Numbered from the stretch's first letter, positions 43,245-51,892 are shown. The stretch: 64,000 bases of DNA from JAGQWW01 sp041392845 (GCA_041392845.1 JAWKLG010000027.1:32136-96135), one strand, 5' to 3'. Made by a program: numbers and translations. Notes: generated from the sequence alone by a model not told the origin.

Positions 43245-43346
43245 TGGAAGGGTTGAGGGATTGAAGGATAGAAGGATAGAAGGATAGAAGGATTGAAGGA
43301 TAGAGGGTTGAAGGATTGATTTCCTTCAATCCTTCATTCCTTCAAT
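43245..43346. repeat. R7 repeat (AAGGATTGAAGGATAGAAGG), inverted-repeat ended
   Basis: About ten GGATAGAA/GGATTGAA units from 43245 to 43320, then the reverse complement (TTCCTTCAATCCTTCATTCC) to 43346, so the block can fold on itself. It starts beyond the truncated acetylesterase stub. A complementary-strand version is at 62461-62560. Confidence 0.82.
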
Positions 43347-43350
43347 TGTG

Positions 43351-43569
43351 TCAAAAAAGAGTTGAAAAAACTTGTCCCCATCCGGTAACCGGATACCTGG
43401 TTTTCATATGATCCTTTCCAACATCATAATTATTGGAATATTCTGCCGTGGTAGAATCCCCGGCCAGAAAAATGGTTATTTCTTTTTTTCGTTCAGGAAG
43501 TAAAGATGATAAAATGATAAGTCTCATACCAAATGGAAGACCAGTTTGAAGTATTTCATTTTTTTTCAA
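43351..43569 (-). pseudogene. N-terminal stub of a rhamnogalacturonan acetylesterase-like SGNH hydrolase
   Basis: A 72-codon frame whose second half reads EITIFLAGDSTTAEYSNNYD and YPVTGWGQVFSTLF. This is block I of GDSL/SGNH esterases (GDST with the nucleophile Ser) and the following TGWGQ segment of family CE12 rhamnogalacturonan acetylesterases, normally about 250 residues. The frame stops at TGA just where R7 repeat DNA begins, and the remaining 200 residues (including the DxxH block) are missing from the window. The extreme N-terminus looks degenerate, without a clean signal peptide. A deletion replaced by repeat DNA is the simplest reading. Confidence 0.65.
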
Positions 43570-43611
43570 CTATTCAACTATTCAACTATTCAACTATTCA
43601 ACCCTTCAACC
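43566..43611. repeat. 8-bp tandem TATTCAAC overlapping a gene end
   Basis: Four TATTCAAC units followed by CCTTCAACC. On the minus strand this encodes the last residues MVEGLNS and the TGA of the gene at 43590. Confidence 0.8.
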
Positions 43612-44051
43612 ATCCTCACCTCCTCACTCCCCAAACCATTTTTAGCCAACTTAATAAAGTACGGCTCTACCTGGCCCAGGTTGAAAATGTAGGCATCGTC
43701 TCTTTCAACTACTTGCTCGACTTTATCCCAAGGGAAAAAATTACTGCCTTTGCTTCTATCTAAATGGGTAATCGTAATGCCTTCTTCTGCAAATTCTACC
43801 ATGGCATCGATTTCGAGTTTGCTGCCCAGGAATTTGGCGCGGATGATAAGCGCAAGGAAATCAAGAATGGTTACGATCAGGAAAAACCAAAGAAGGGTTT
43901 TCCAAAAGCTGCCAAAAAGGTCGGGAATGACGAAAGCAATCAATAAACTTCCTACTATAAGTTTCCAAAGATTGTCTTTGGGATAATTTTTCAATCGGGA
44001 TTGAATAACTACTTCAAAATTATTGACAATATGCCTAGAAAAGGAATCCAT
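43590..44051 (-). CDS. Membrane protein with PH/YcxB-like C-terminal domain, unknown
   Basis: 153 residues. Two membrane segments are about residues 31-48 (LIVGSLLIAFVIPDLFGSF) and 50-70 (TLLWFFLIVTILDFLALII). The C-terminal part (VEFAEEGITITHLDRSKGSN, FPWDKVEQVVERDDAYIFNL) has the W-D-K-V pattern seen in YcxB-like or bacterial PH-like domains facing the cytoplasm. Function unknown. The protein ends PYFIKLAKNGLGSEEVRMVE then GLNS, and the final residues and stop are supplied by the TATTCAAC repeat. Confidence 0.65.
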   Translation of the reverse strand: MDSFSRHIVNNFEVVIQSRLKNYPKDNLWKLIVGSLLIAFVIPDLFGSFWKTLLWFFLIVTILDFLALIIRAKFLGSKLEIDAMVEFAEEGITITHLDRSKGSNFFPWDKVEQVVERDDAYIFNLGQVEPYFIKLAKNGLGSEEVRMVEGLNS

Positions 44052-44238
44052 GATCTTGATTTTTGAACAGCGGCGAAGGTAAGCTTTTCATGGATTCAAT
44101 TGAAGGCCATGAATTGTATTTTGGCAAGTCTTAATACTTCACATAATTACTTTTGATTTTATTTGAATCCATATTTAAATCAAAATTCAAATGGTCTCTC
44201 CCTATCTCCAGTCCTCTATTCTCTATATCCCAAAAAAT

Positions 44239-44766
44239 TCAATTCCTTTCTTCAGCCAGCAAGGCATAAACAATATCATCAACCCATCTGCCTTTCCAAA
44301 AAATACTCTTTTTAAAATGGGCTTCTTTTCTAAAATTCAATCGTTCGACCAATTTGATAGAGGCCAGGTTTTCTGGATCTAGGGAAGTTACGATTCGGTG
44401 TTTTTTCATTTTTAAAAAAAGGTGGTCAATGATGGTCTGCATTCCTTCGGTTGCCAATCCATTTCCCTGAAAATTTTTGTTGAGCGTGATGCCGAGTTCG
44501 ACCTGTTCTTCATCTTTAAAATGCACACCCAGGTCACCAATGATATTGCCGGATGATTTTTCTAGTAAAACCAACTGAAACCAGGTTCCGCTTATGTTCC
44601 ATTCTTCTGGATTCTTGTTGATGAAGGTTTCAACCTCTTCCATTGTTTCGGGAATGAATCCCTGAAACTGATTGGCATCTTTATCTGATCGGTATGCAAA
44701 AATGGCATCTTTATCTTCAATGTTGATTGGCCTGATTTTTAACCTTTCGCTTTCAAGTTGTATCAC
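44239..44766 (-). CDS. GNAT N-acetyltransferase (RimJ/RimL-like)
   Basis: 175 residues. Starts with MIQLESERLKIRPINIEDKD, the typical RimJ/RimL opening, with LGVHFKDEEQVELGITLNKN followed by FQGNGLATEGMQTIIDHLFL (acetyl-CoA motif A, Q-x-x-G-x-A) and VTSLDPENLASIKLVERLNF (motif B). Acetylates protein N-termini or small molecules; substrate unknown. Third gene of a probable operon with a DUF4180 protein and an FMN reductase, 9 bp after the latter. Confidence 0.9.
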   Translation of the reverse strand: MIQLESERLKIRPINIEDKDAIFAYRSDKDANQFQGFIPETMEEVETFINKNPEEWNISGTWFQLVLLEKSSGNIIGDLGVHFKDEEQVELGITLNKNFQGNGLATEGMQTIIDHLFLKMKKHRIVTSLDPENLASIKLVERLNFRKEAHFKKSIFWKGRWVDDIVYALLAEERN

Positions 44767-44775
44767 GTTTATTTT

Positions 44776-45297
44776 TTAAATGGTTTTTAAAAAAGATTGA
44801 ACCAAAGTCTGAAGGTCTTGCTCCGTTTTTTTATCCTTCAAAGTGCCGCTTGCATCAAACTTTCCTTTAACACCCTGGATTAGCAATGTATGTTCATCTA
44901 ACACTTGAGCATAAATGGTTTTGAGAATCATTTGTAGCTCTTCATGTCCTTTTACTCCATGTGCTGATGCAGTGATGATTGCCACTTTTTTATTGGAAAA
45001 AACCACAGTGGATACGCACCATTCAAGTATGTTTTTTAAACCGGATGGAATACTGAAAACATATTCCGGCGTGCAAAATAAAACTCCGGAAGCAGCTTCA
45101 ATTTTTGACCGTAATTCAATTATTGCATCCGGTGTATTTTCATTGGTCAAAACAGTTTGAAAGGAGGGAAGCTCATAAAGGTTTTCTATGATTTCAAATT
45201 GAAACTCGGGTTCGATTATATCCTTGATAAAATTCAGGAGGTGGCTATTTGAAGAATTCCGGCTGGCGCTACCGTTAATAGCTAAAATGGTTTTCAT
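44776..45297 (-). CDS. NADPH-dependent FMN reductase family protein
   Basis: 173 residues, flavodoxin-like fold. ILAINGSASRNSSNSHLLNF is the phosphate-binding loop for FMN, VLFCTPEYVFSIPSGLKNIL the second flavin loop (TPEYxxSxPxxLKN), and VAIITASAHGVKGHEELQMI the third. It reduces FMN or quinones/azo compounds with NAD(P)H. Six bp separate it from the DUF4180 gene upstream and 9 bp from the acetyltransferase downstream. Confidence 0.93.
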   Translation of the reverse strand: MKTILAINGSASRNSSNSHLLNFIKDIIEPEFQFEIIENLYELPSFQTVLTNENTPDAIIELRSKIEAASGVLFCTPEYVFSIPSGLKNILEWCVSTVVFSNKKVAIITASAHGVKGHEELQMILKTIYAQVLDEHTLLIQGVKGKFDASGTLKDKKTEQDLQTLVQSFLKTI

Positions 45298-45303
45298 CGG
45301 GTG

Positions 45304-45663
45304 TTATTCTTTAAAATTCTGAAGAGCCGTTTCGAGATTGGGAACGAAATTCACCTGTTTTCCCTTATTGCTTTCACGAATGAAATCCTGTAAGCTCTGA
45401 CTTTTATATTCGGAAAACTCCCCAATGATAATCAGACGAATCCGATAAGTCGAAAACTTTTGCAGAATTTCTCCTGCCATCCCATTTTTTAAATCAAAAA
45501 AATCCGGATGAATATTTTTCTGATACAAAATGATCACTTCATAACCTTGAAACCAGGCATTGCCTAAAATCTTCAAACCATCTTCTGAGGAAGATATTAT
45601 GATTTCATCCGAGCTCACTTCAGTGATTTTTATTTGAGAAGTAGAGAGATCTTTGAAGGTCAT
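45304..45663 (-). CDS. DUF4180 family protein
   Basis: 119 residues. LKILGNAWFQGYEVIILYQK, then PDFFDLKNGMAGEILQKFST and YRIRLIIIGEFSEYKSQSLQ are the DUF4180 signature; the fold is compact alpha/beta without known catalytic residues. Family members often sit beside MarR-type regulators or stress enzymes. Here it leads the FMN reductase/acetyltransferase group. An R9 element lies 34 bp upstream of its start. Confidence 0.85.
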   Translation of the reverse strand: MTFKDLSTSQIKITEVSSDEIIISSSEDGLKILGNAWFQGYEVIILYQKNIHPDFFDLKNGMAGEILQKFSTYRIRLIIIGEFSEYKSQSLQDFIRESNKGKQVNFVPNLETALQNFKE

Positions 45664-45696
45664 TGTTGCTAGGCAATAAAAAAATTAAATATTAAA

Positions 45697-45763
45697 ACGT
45701 TGCGTCCTCGGCGCCCGTAGCGGTGACATCTTTTCACCACAACGTACGCTAAGGACGCAACGT
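45697..45763. repeat. R9 palindromic element
   Basis: Perfect arms ACGTTGCGTCC (45697-45707) and GGACGCAACGT (45753-45763), inner GCGGTGACATCTTTTCACCAC. The arms use TTG/CAA where copies 9307, 10400 and 29054 use TAG/CTA. Confidence 0.9.
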
Positions 45764-45773
45764 AAATTTAAAT

Positions 45774-45809
45774 CGAGCGAACGAGCCCCCGAGCAAACGA
45801 GCCCCGAGC
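45774..45809. repeat. R5 repeat abutting the pectinesterase-like stop
   Basis: GAGCGAACGAGCCCCCGAGC, AAACGAGCCCCGAGC; the next base starts the stop triplet of the gene at 45810. Confidence 0.75.
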
Positions 45810-47612
45810 TTAAAACACCAACACCACTATCACCTCACTCACCGCTTCCCCTGCCGTATTGCTTACTTCCACTTTGTATTCACCTCGGTCTGATGGTTTT
45901 GCATTTTCAATTATTAATTCCGCTTCATTGGCTCCTTCGATTGGGCCTCCATTTTTATACCATTGAAAATTGGCTTCAGGAACAGCAGCTACGCTTATCT
46001 TCAATTGAATATCTTCTCCAGCCTTGGCTTTATAAACCATTGGTTGGTTTAAAATAATGGGTGCCAAACCGGGAATCCATCCTCCTAAAACAAAGGAAGG
46101 ATCCATGTAATCTTCAATGACTTCTTTATCATTCTCCATCGATAATTGCTTTGAGTCCGGATGTCTTTGGCTCACATCAATGGCGGAACCATCTGCCAAT
46201 GAGGTACTGTTGTATTCCCAAAATCTTACTTTCTCCGGAGAGCTGATGGTGCCCCATCCTTCTGGAGAAATACCTTGTAATTTACTATTGATTAAAATGG
46301 CTTCCGCATAAGGGTAGTCTTTCCCTTTGTTGTTGGGTGACCTTGCAAAAACAGTTTCTTTGCCTTCAGGAACTATGAAACTACATTCTACAAATACGTT
46401 TCCATGATTGGCATCGGTGTTTCGGATCCACATAAATGGACCGGTAGCATGGAATTGGCAATTTTTAAAATATGCAGGTCCTCTTCCCAATATCAAATCG
46501 CCCCAACCATCAACAGTTACATCTTCATAATAAGCTGAACCGTTTGATTGCAAAGCATCGCCTGAACCTTTTACGGTTACATTCAAAATCATATTCTCTT
46601 CTCCATTGACCAACAATCCTTCCGCCTGAGCGCGTTCACACAAAGATTGAACGGTCATATTCATTAAATGAATACCGCTGCAGTTGTCAATGGCAAAGGC
46701 TGCTCTTCGTGAAGGGAAGGTGCCCGGAACTTCATTGGTAGCAATATTGGGAGGATGAGGATTGAATGCTTCGCGATTGGCATATTGTACAATCGTTTGT
46801 TCTCTGTCTTCTCCTATAATGCTGATATTCTTTTTGTTACGGAAATAAACGATCTCTTCGTAGACCCCGTTTTTTACAAAAATCGAAATACGGTTTTCGC
46901 TAAAATCAGGCACAAAATCCAAGGCACCTTGCACCGTATTGAAATCTCCGCTGCCATCCGGAGCGACTACCAATTTTCCTCTTTCAAGGTTGGGTGCAGA
47001 TTTTTTGGTGGAGAAATACCAGCTGTCTTTTCCTTTTACACCTTCAAATTTTTCCCCTTCTAATGTGAATACGGTAGGATCGATTTCCACATAATAGGTT
47101 TTGCCGTATTCCAACAAGTTGTGGTGTAATTGGATGATCGCTTTTTTATCGTGAACTATTATCGGATAAAAATGAAATCCTTCAGTAAATCCTCCGATGA
47201 TGCTCAATTGATAATTTCCGGGAGTAGGTTCAGCACCGACCGTTGATTTTCCAGCTTTGGTATTGGCATTTGTGAAATTTCCAACCGGATATTGATATGG
47301 ATTTTCAATATATGGAGGCTTAGGTGCAGTGGTTCGCTCGGTTGGTCCGGCAGGAATACTCATGTCAAGTTTGTCAACAAGTTTACCGCTTTCACGGTCG
47401 TATATTCTGATTTCCCCCTGACTATTTACGGTAGGAGTATTTTGAAAAGTCAACTCCAACCTTACATCCGGATTTACATTTTGGGCATGATGCGCCGGGA
47501 ATTTTATAAATGGATCGGGTTTGCCCGTAATGGTTTGTGCTTTTAGTTGGATGGATATCAATCCAAAGATGACAAGTAAGCTGAAATGTAATATTCGTTT
47601 TTTCAAGGTCAT
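45810..47612 (-). CDS. Divergent pectinesterase-family (CE8-like) protein with C-terminal Ig domain
   Basis: 600 residues with signal peptide (ILHFSLLVIFGLISIQLKAQ). An N-terminal Ig-like region (about 30-200) precedes a right-handed beta-helix with LVVAPDGSGDFNTVQGALDF and FVKNGVYEEIVYFRNKKNIS. Catalytic landmarks are altered: the usual QDTL is GSGDALQSNG, DFIFG is WGDLILGRG, and no GRPW motif follows. The C-terminus (about 515-600) is an Ig-like domain ending QWYKNGGPIEGANEAELIIE then DRGEYKVEVSNTAGEAV. It may bind or modify a different polysaccharide. Upstream lies a PmoA-like gene. The canonical pectinesterase is at 55470-56444. Confidence 0.87.
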   Translation of the reverse strand: MTLKKRILHFSLLVIFGLISIQLKAQTITGKPDPFIKFPAHHAQNVNPDVRLELTFQNTPTVNSQGEIRIYDRESGKLVDKLDMSIPAGPTERTTAPKPPYIENPYQYPVGNFTNANTKAGKSTVGAEPTPGNYQLSIIGGFTEGFHFYPIIVHDKKAIIQLHHNLLEYGKTYYVEIDPTVFTLEGEKFEGVKGKDSWYFSTKKSAPNLERGKLVVAPDGSGDFNTVQGALDFVPDFSENRISIFVKNGVYEEIVYFRNKKNISIIGEDREQTIVQYANREAFNPHPPNIATNEVPGTFPSRRAAFAIDNCSGIHLMNMTVQSLCERAQAEGLLVNGEENMILNVTVKGSGDALQSNGSAYYEDVTVDGWGDLILGRGPAYFKNCQFHATGPFMWIRNTDANHGNVFVECSFIVPEGKETVFARSPNNKGKDYPYAEAILINSKLQGISPEGWGTISSPEKVRFWEYNSTSLADGSAIDVSQRHPDSKQLSMENDKEVIEDYMDPSFVLGGWIPGLAPIILNQPMVYKAKAGEDIQLKISVAAVPEANFQWYKNGGPIEGANEAELIIENAKPSDRGEYKVEVSNTAGEAVSEVIVVLVF

Positions 47613-47685
47613 TTTTTTTTATGAGGGAATTTTAAAAATAGCAAGTGATAAAAAAGGTCTTTCCCTCTAAATCCAAAAATGTTAA

Positions 47686-48651
47686 TTATGGAATCGAATT
47701 TCCCAAATTCTGATACTCCTCAAAATACCTCCGGGCATCTTTCTCTCCCATTTTCCTATCACTTACGACCATTCGGTATTTTAGTTTATAATCCTTTCCA
47801 ACTTCCATTTTCCAATCCATAAACTTAGTTGGAGCGAAATTGACCATCAACCTTTCCGGGTGTTTTCCTTCCGGCCAAACCCTAAGCGGTTGAGGAGCAT
47901 TGAAATTGTCGGGATGTCCCATTAATAAAAGACTGACTGCTTCCCCTTTTATTTCACCAGGGACAAGGCACCAATCTGCCTTTTTTCCGTCTATGGAATC
48001 TCTAATCGCAGTAACAGAAGAACGCACCTCCAAAGTTCCCGGATCAAATTCCTGGGTAGCACGATAGGTAAATCCGCCATAGCGATATTCCAATATTTTA
48101 AATGAACTGGGAGAGGCAGTTTTATATTCAGATGTAAAATCGACCAGGTAGGTTTTGGAATCAACAGGCTGTACCTTATAGATCTGAATTTCTTCCAACG
48201 CATTTTTATATTTCCCACCTTTTAAAACTACATGATGCAGTTTGGCAGAAAAGCCGTCTTTCTCTTCTTTTATAAAATGGTCAAAAACTATGGTCCCTTC
48301 TCCTTTATCGAGATTCCAAAAATCAAGGGTGTCGCCTTCGAAAAGTGTATGCGTCCAGGGATTCCAAATACCAAAATGGTGCAGGTGATCTTTGGGGCGG
48401 ATGAGGGTCAAAATTTTTCCAGAAAGGCTACGAAGCGGATGCACAAAACCACCTCGATTGTAAATACTGTCTTCACCTAGTGGAACTTTTAAAACTTCAA
48501 ACTGATAAGAAAAAACGGCTTGCTCGTCAATACGAATAGTATAAGTACCATCAGACTTTTCGGCAGTGACTTTTGCTTGAAAGCAAGCGCTCACATGAAA
48601 GCCGAGAAGTACTACAATTAAAGGATAATAAGAAAATGTGAAATTTTTCAT
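47686..48651 (-). CDS. PmoA-like (DUF6807) exported protein
   Basis: 321 residues. The N-terminus LIVVLLGFHVSACF is a signal with a possible lipobox Cys at 23. The core carries RGGFVHPLRSLSGKILTLIR then DHLHHFGIWNPWTHTLFEGD, a His-rich segment of the PmoA/DUF6807 family, and later MGHPDNFNAPQPLRVWPEG and a Trp/Tyr-rich C-terminus. These proteins are common in polysaccharide-utilisation regions of Bacteroidota and were named for loose similarity to a methane monooxygenase subunit; their real role is unproven, perhaps sugar oxidation or isomerisation. Gap of 73 bp to the CE8-like gene downstream. Confidence 0.85.
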   Translation of the reverse strand: MKNFTFSYYPLIVVLLGFHVSACFQAKVTAEKSDGTYTIRIDEQAVFSYQFEVLKVPLGEDSIYNRGGFVHPLRSLSGKILTLIRPKDHLHHFGIWNPWTHTLFEGDTLDFWNLDKGEGTIVFDHFIKEEKDGFSAKLHHVVLKGGKYKNALEEIQIYKVQPVDSKTYLVDFTSEYKTASPSSFKILEYRYGGFTYRATQEFDPGTLEVRSSVTAIRDSIDGKKADWCLVPGEIKGEAVSLLLMGHPDNFNAPQPLRVWPEGKHPERLMVNFAPTKFMDWKMEVGKDYKLKYRMVVSDRKMGEKDARRYFEEYQNLGNSIP

Positions 48652-48718
48652 CCCCTAAATTTCTGATTTACAGGATGAAAGTAAAGTTAATATTTCGGCT
48701 CTTTTGTAAATGCTTTCT

Positions 48719-48798
48719 TTATTCGCTATTCGATGTTCGCTTTTCGCTTTTCGTCTTTTAAAAGCTTCGTAAATCGTAAACCGTAAACCGTAAATTCA
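48719..48798. repeat. R10-R3 composite
   Basis: TATTCGCTATTCGATGTTCG, CTTTTCGCTTTTCG, a TTTTAAAAGCTT linker, then CGTAAATCGTAAACCGTAAA. Same order as 33489-33560. Confidence 0.82.
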
Positions 48799-49358
48799 AT
48801 GTAAAATATTCCAAACTCAGGACTAAAAGCCCGTAGCCCCTGTTCCTTCTTTCAGAATGGTCGTATAGTGTTTTAGTTTCCCTCTAAAGCCATAAAATTT
48901 CTGATGTTCAAGAACAGGGTCAGGCTAAAAAACAAATAAGAGCAATGGTTTATGATTTGAATATTTTCTGGTTGGGTTTTTCTATTCCTGGCAATTCCAG
49001 AACTTACTGGCGTGCCAATCCTTTGAAATCGATTGCCGATGCAGCTCAATTTCAATGATTTAAATCCTGATTTGAAAATGCGATAATGGATAAATTCTGA
49101 AGGAAGGGTTTTCCTTAAAATAGAATGGGAAAGGAATTTTTCATCAGGGTACATAGGTGTCGTAGCTTGTTCGTTAAGGGTCAGGGAAAAAACATTTTGA
49201 ATAAAAAGTTATTTGCTCATTCCCTTTTTTAACAAACTATATCAGCCATCCGACAATTCTCAAAACCAAGTCCAGAATCAATAACTTCTCATTAACAAGT
49301 GCCTATACGCCAGTGGATTAGAAGGTCGAATCTTTTATTTGAACCAAATTTCCATTGT
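48799..49358. other. Divergent intergenic region, no supported gene
   Basis: Between the divergent PmoA-like and DUF4349 genes. A 93-codon minus frame (48873-49154) and a 37-codon plus frame (ATG 48945) exist but have no recognisable domains or clear start signals. The inverted words CAGGGTCAGGCTAAAAAAC (48908) and GGGTCAGGGAAAAAAC (49178) are direct repeats of AAGNGTCAGG. No other structure seen. Confidence 0.45.
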
Positions 49359-50177
49359 ATGAAAAACATCCCATTGGTATTTCTAACTCTTTTCCTTTTC
49401 TCTTGTCAATCTGCTTCTGAGAAAATGGATTTTGCCCAAGGCGAAAATGCCGCTTCAGCAATGCGCATGAGCGATCAAGATGATGTTGCACCTGAAAAAC
49501 CTGAATCTTTAGAAACTGAAAAAAGAAAAATCATTCAAACAGTTGATCTCCGGATGAAGGTTGAAAACTTGAAAAAGTCAACCGAGAAGATTCAAAGCCT
49601 CGTCCTGGGAAAAGGAGGCTACATCGTGCAAATGAACCAAATTGCCAATTCCAGAAATTTTGAAAATGACCTTGAAATCAGAATTGAAAGTGAAAAACTA
49701 GATGAATTTATAGCAGAAGTTGAAAAAGAAGGTCTTTTTATCAATCATAAAAGGATTTCTGCCCAGGATGTAACGATGGAATACATCGATGTTCAATCCC
49801 GTTTAGAAACCAGGAAAACAGTAAGAGACCGATTCATCGATATTTTAAGAAATAAAGCTAAAACGGTTGAGGATGTCTTAAATGCGGAAGAAAAGATTAG
49901 AAACCTTCAGGAAGAAATTGAAGCCGCAGAAGCAAGGTTGAAATATCTCGATAATAAATCTTCTATGAGTACTGTCTTGTTGAATATGTATGAAGCAGTC
50001 AGGTTAGCTAAAATTCCCGGGACTTACTCCGAAACGTTTGGAATGAAATTAAAATCTTCCTTTGGAAATGGTTGGGAATTGATCAAATCCTTCGTATTGG
50101 GGATAGTGACCGTCTGGCCTTTGGTTTTAATGCTTTTGGGTGGGTGGTTGGTTTTTAGGAGATGGAAAAAAGCTTAA
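49359..50177 (+). CDS. DUF4349 domain lipoprotein
   Basis: 272 residues from ATG 49359, chosen because MKNIPLVFLTLFLFSCQ is a lipoprotein signal with Cys 16; the open frame continues 20 codons further up without support. DUF4349 core: IIQTVDLRMKVENLKKSTEK, LVLGKGGYIVQMNQIANSRN, DVTMEYIDVQSRLETRKTVR and a long coiled coil NAEEKIRNLQEEIEAAEARL. A C-terminal membrane helix (FVLGIVTVWPLVLMLLGGWL) plus a positive tail anchors it. A membrane-anchored coiled-coil protein of unknown role. Convergent with the T9SS gene; an R3 palindrome separates them. Confidence 0.88.
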   Translation: MKNIPLVFLTLFLFSCQSASEKMDFAQGENAASAMRMSDQDDVAPEKPESLETEKRKIIQTVDLRMKVENLKKSTEKIQSLVLGKGGYIVQMNQIANSRNFENDLEIRIESEKLDEFIAEVEKEGLFINHKRISAQDVTMEYIDVQSRLETRKTVRDRFIDILRNKAKTVEDVLNAEEKIRNLQEEIEAAEARLKYLDNKSSMSTVLLNMYEAVRLAKIPGTYSETFGMKLKSSFGNGWELIKSFVLGIVTVWPLVLMLLGGWLVFRRWKKA

Positions 50178-50245
50178 TGAATTTACGAATTACGGTTTAC
50201 GGTTTACGTGAAAGTGCGCGTAAACCGTAAATCGTAATCCGTAAA
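50178..50245. terminator. R3 palindrome acting as a shared terminator between convergent genes
   Basis: ATTTACGAATTACGGTTTAC.. on the left and ..CGTAAATCGTAATCCGTAAA on the right form an imperfect stem of about 28 bp around GTGAAAGTGCG. It starts 2 bp after the TAA of the DUF4349 gene and ends 3 bp before the TAA of the T9SS gene, with T-rich flank on the right. The best case in the window for an R3 hairpin being used as a terminator. Confidence 0.7.
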
Positions 50246-50248
50246 TTT

Positions 50249-51892
50249 TTATTTCACAATTATCTTATCCGAAAACTTCTCTCCACCAATCTTCACCTCT
50301 ATCAAATACATTCCCGGATTCATATTTTCAGTTTTAATATTGGTTGCGATGCCGGAAAATTCCTTTCTGAGTTGGAGATTTCCTTTCATATCAAATACAC
50401 GAAGTACCCCGGTTTCTTTTTCGAATTCGGGCAAATTGATGGTAAATTCTCTCCCGTTTACCGGATTGGGAAATACCTTCATGTCGTTGGTTCTGATGTT
50501 TCCGAAATCCAATGAGCGTATAGGAGAATAATCAGTTTTTCCATCAAAATCGACTTGTTTCAATCGATAATAATTGGTTCCATCTTCCGGATTTCTGTCT
50601 TGGAATTCATAACGTTGAGTTTGAACTGAACGTCCTTTCCCTTCTACGAATCCCAATGTTTTCCAATTCAATCCGTCCATGCTATGCTCCACTTCAAATC
50701 CTTTATTGTCCATCTCAGTTTCAGTGGTCCAACTTAAAAGTCCACGGTTCCTTGGTGCTTCTTCTACCGTAAAACTTGATAGTTCAACAGGCAATACCAT
50801 GAAATTCAAGCTTACCTCACCGGGATTTGGTGAATTGTAGGCAATCGACCAATCAGGATCCAAATTGTCACTGCTAAATGTACCGGTAATGGATCCGGCA
50901 TCAATGATAATAATTTGATCACCGGCATCTGGTGTGTAATTTATCGTTACATCCAGATCTCCTCCCAGATTTAAATTGTTGGATGATTGAATCTGGTCAT
51001 GTTCGGAACAAGCAGTCAAACCATCTACTTCTATGGTAACGGTTCCACTTGTAGTCAAGGAACCGAGGGTCAGGCAGCCGGGAGACAATCCTGGGGAAAT
51101 ATTACCCAAATTTTCATTGGTTATGTTAGGGCCATTTATGGAACCAACTCCACTTATGGTTCCACTACTCGAAAGGGATCCACTTCCAAGATTGGTTATG
51201 GAAGATCCGGAAGTGGTTAAAACTATCCCACCTGCATTATCAATAGTTGCTGCGTTGTTATTATTTAATTGACCACCGGAGGCGATGGTTAAAAAGCCAT
51301 TGAATCCAATGGTAATTAAACTATTATTATTGATGGTATTGTTGATGGAGAAGCTACCTCCGTTGATTATGATATTTCCACCATTGGTCACAGTACCGAG
51401 AATGTCACTGGTAGCTCCGTCTTCAAACACCAAATCTCCGGTGTTACTTATTACAAGATTTCGTGATGTATTGATTTGCAAAATGCCGGAGTTGGTAAGC
51501 AATCCATCCAGATTAAAAGTTCCGCTTAAAAAGGAGATTTCACCGGCAATGCCTATTACAAACTCTCCATTTTCTTCAATAGTGGTCGCACCGTTGTTGG
51601 TGTAATCACCCGTCATAGTTAATGTAGACCCATCCGGAATGGTAAAACTTTCTCCTGAATTTATGGTAATTGGAGCAGATGAACTGATGTCTACATCCAA
51701 CAAACAATCACCTGCAATGGTGATATCATCGCTTGAAAAAATTATTGGCCCAGGTGCAGTTCCACCTGCCCAATTTAAATCATTGGACCAATTTCCTGAA
51801 CCGGTGAAATTGTAACTTACTGCATTTAGGGCAAGGGGAGAAAGGATCAAAAGAAAAGAAAGCAAGGAAAAATAAAACCTGTTTTCCCTCAT
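50249..51892 (-). CDS. T9SS type A sorted protein with beta-solenoid-like repeats
   Basis: 547 residues from ATG 51892; the signal peptide FYFSLLSFLLILSPLALNA follows at once. Residues about 25-270 are short Gly/Asn/Thr/Ile-rich repeats (GDYTNNGATTIEENGEFVIG, GTVTNGGNIIINGGSFSINN, SLITIGFNGFLTIASGGQLN) typical of secreted beta-solenoid adhesins. Then a fibronectin-like region (ELSSFTVEEAPRNRGLLSW, YYRLKQVDFDGKTDYSPIRS) and the sorting domain FPNPVNGREFTINLPEFEKE ... NPGMYLIEVKIGGEKFSDKI. It is exported through T9SS and probably displayed on the surface. Ligand unknown. Confidence 0.9.
   Translation of the reverse strand: MRENRFYFSLLSFLLILSPLALNAVSYNFTGSGNWSNDLNWAGGTAPGPIIFSSDDITIAGDCLLDVDISSSAPITINSGESFTIPDGSTLTMTGDYTNNGATTIEENGEFVIGIAGEISFLSGTFNLDGLLTNSGILQINTSRNLVISNTGDLVFEDGATSDILGTVTNGGNIIINGGSFSINNTINNNSLITIGFNGFLTIASGGQLNNNNAATIDNAGGIVLTTSGSSITNLGSGSLSSSGTISGVGSINGPNITNENLGNISPGLSPGCLTLGSLTTSGTVTIEVDGLTACSEHDQIQSSNNLNLGGDLDVTINYTPDAGDQIIIIDAGSITGTFSSDNLDPDWSIAYNSPNPGEVSLNFMVLPVELSSFTVEEAPRNRGLLSWTTETEMDNKGFEVEHSMDGLNWKTLGFVEGKGRSVQTQRYEFQDRNPEDGTNYYRLKQVDFDGKTDYSPIRSLDFGNIRTNDMKVFPNPVNGREFTINLPEFEKETGVLRVFDMKGNLQLRKEFSGIATNIKTENMNPGMYLIEVKIGGEKFSDKIIVK

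Noticed and set aside
48873..49154. 93-codon minus frame between divergent genes
   Set aside because: Composition is atypical, there is no similarity to any family, and it would place a gene in the promoter region of two others.
50987..51605. Plus-strand frames of 77-106 codons opposite the T9SS gene at 50249
   Set aside because: They are shadows of its Gly/Asn/Thr-rich repeats on the opposite strand.
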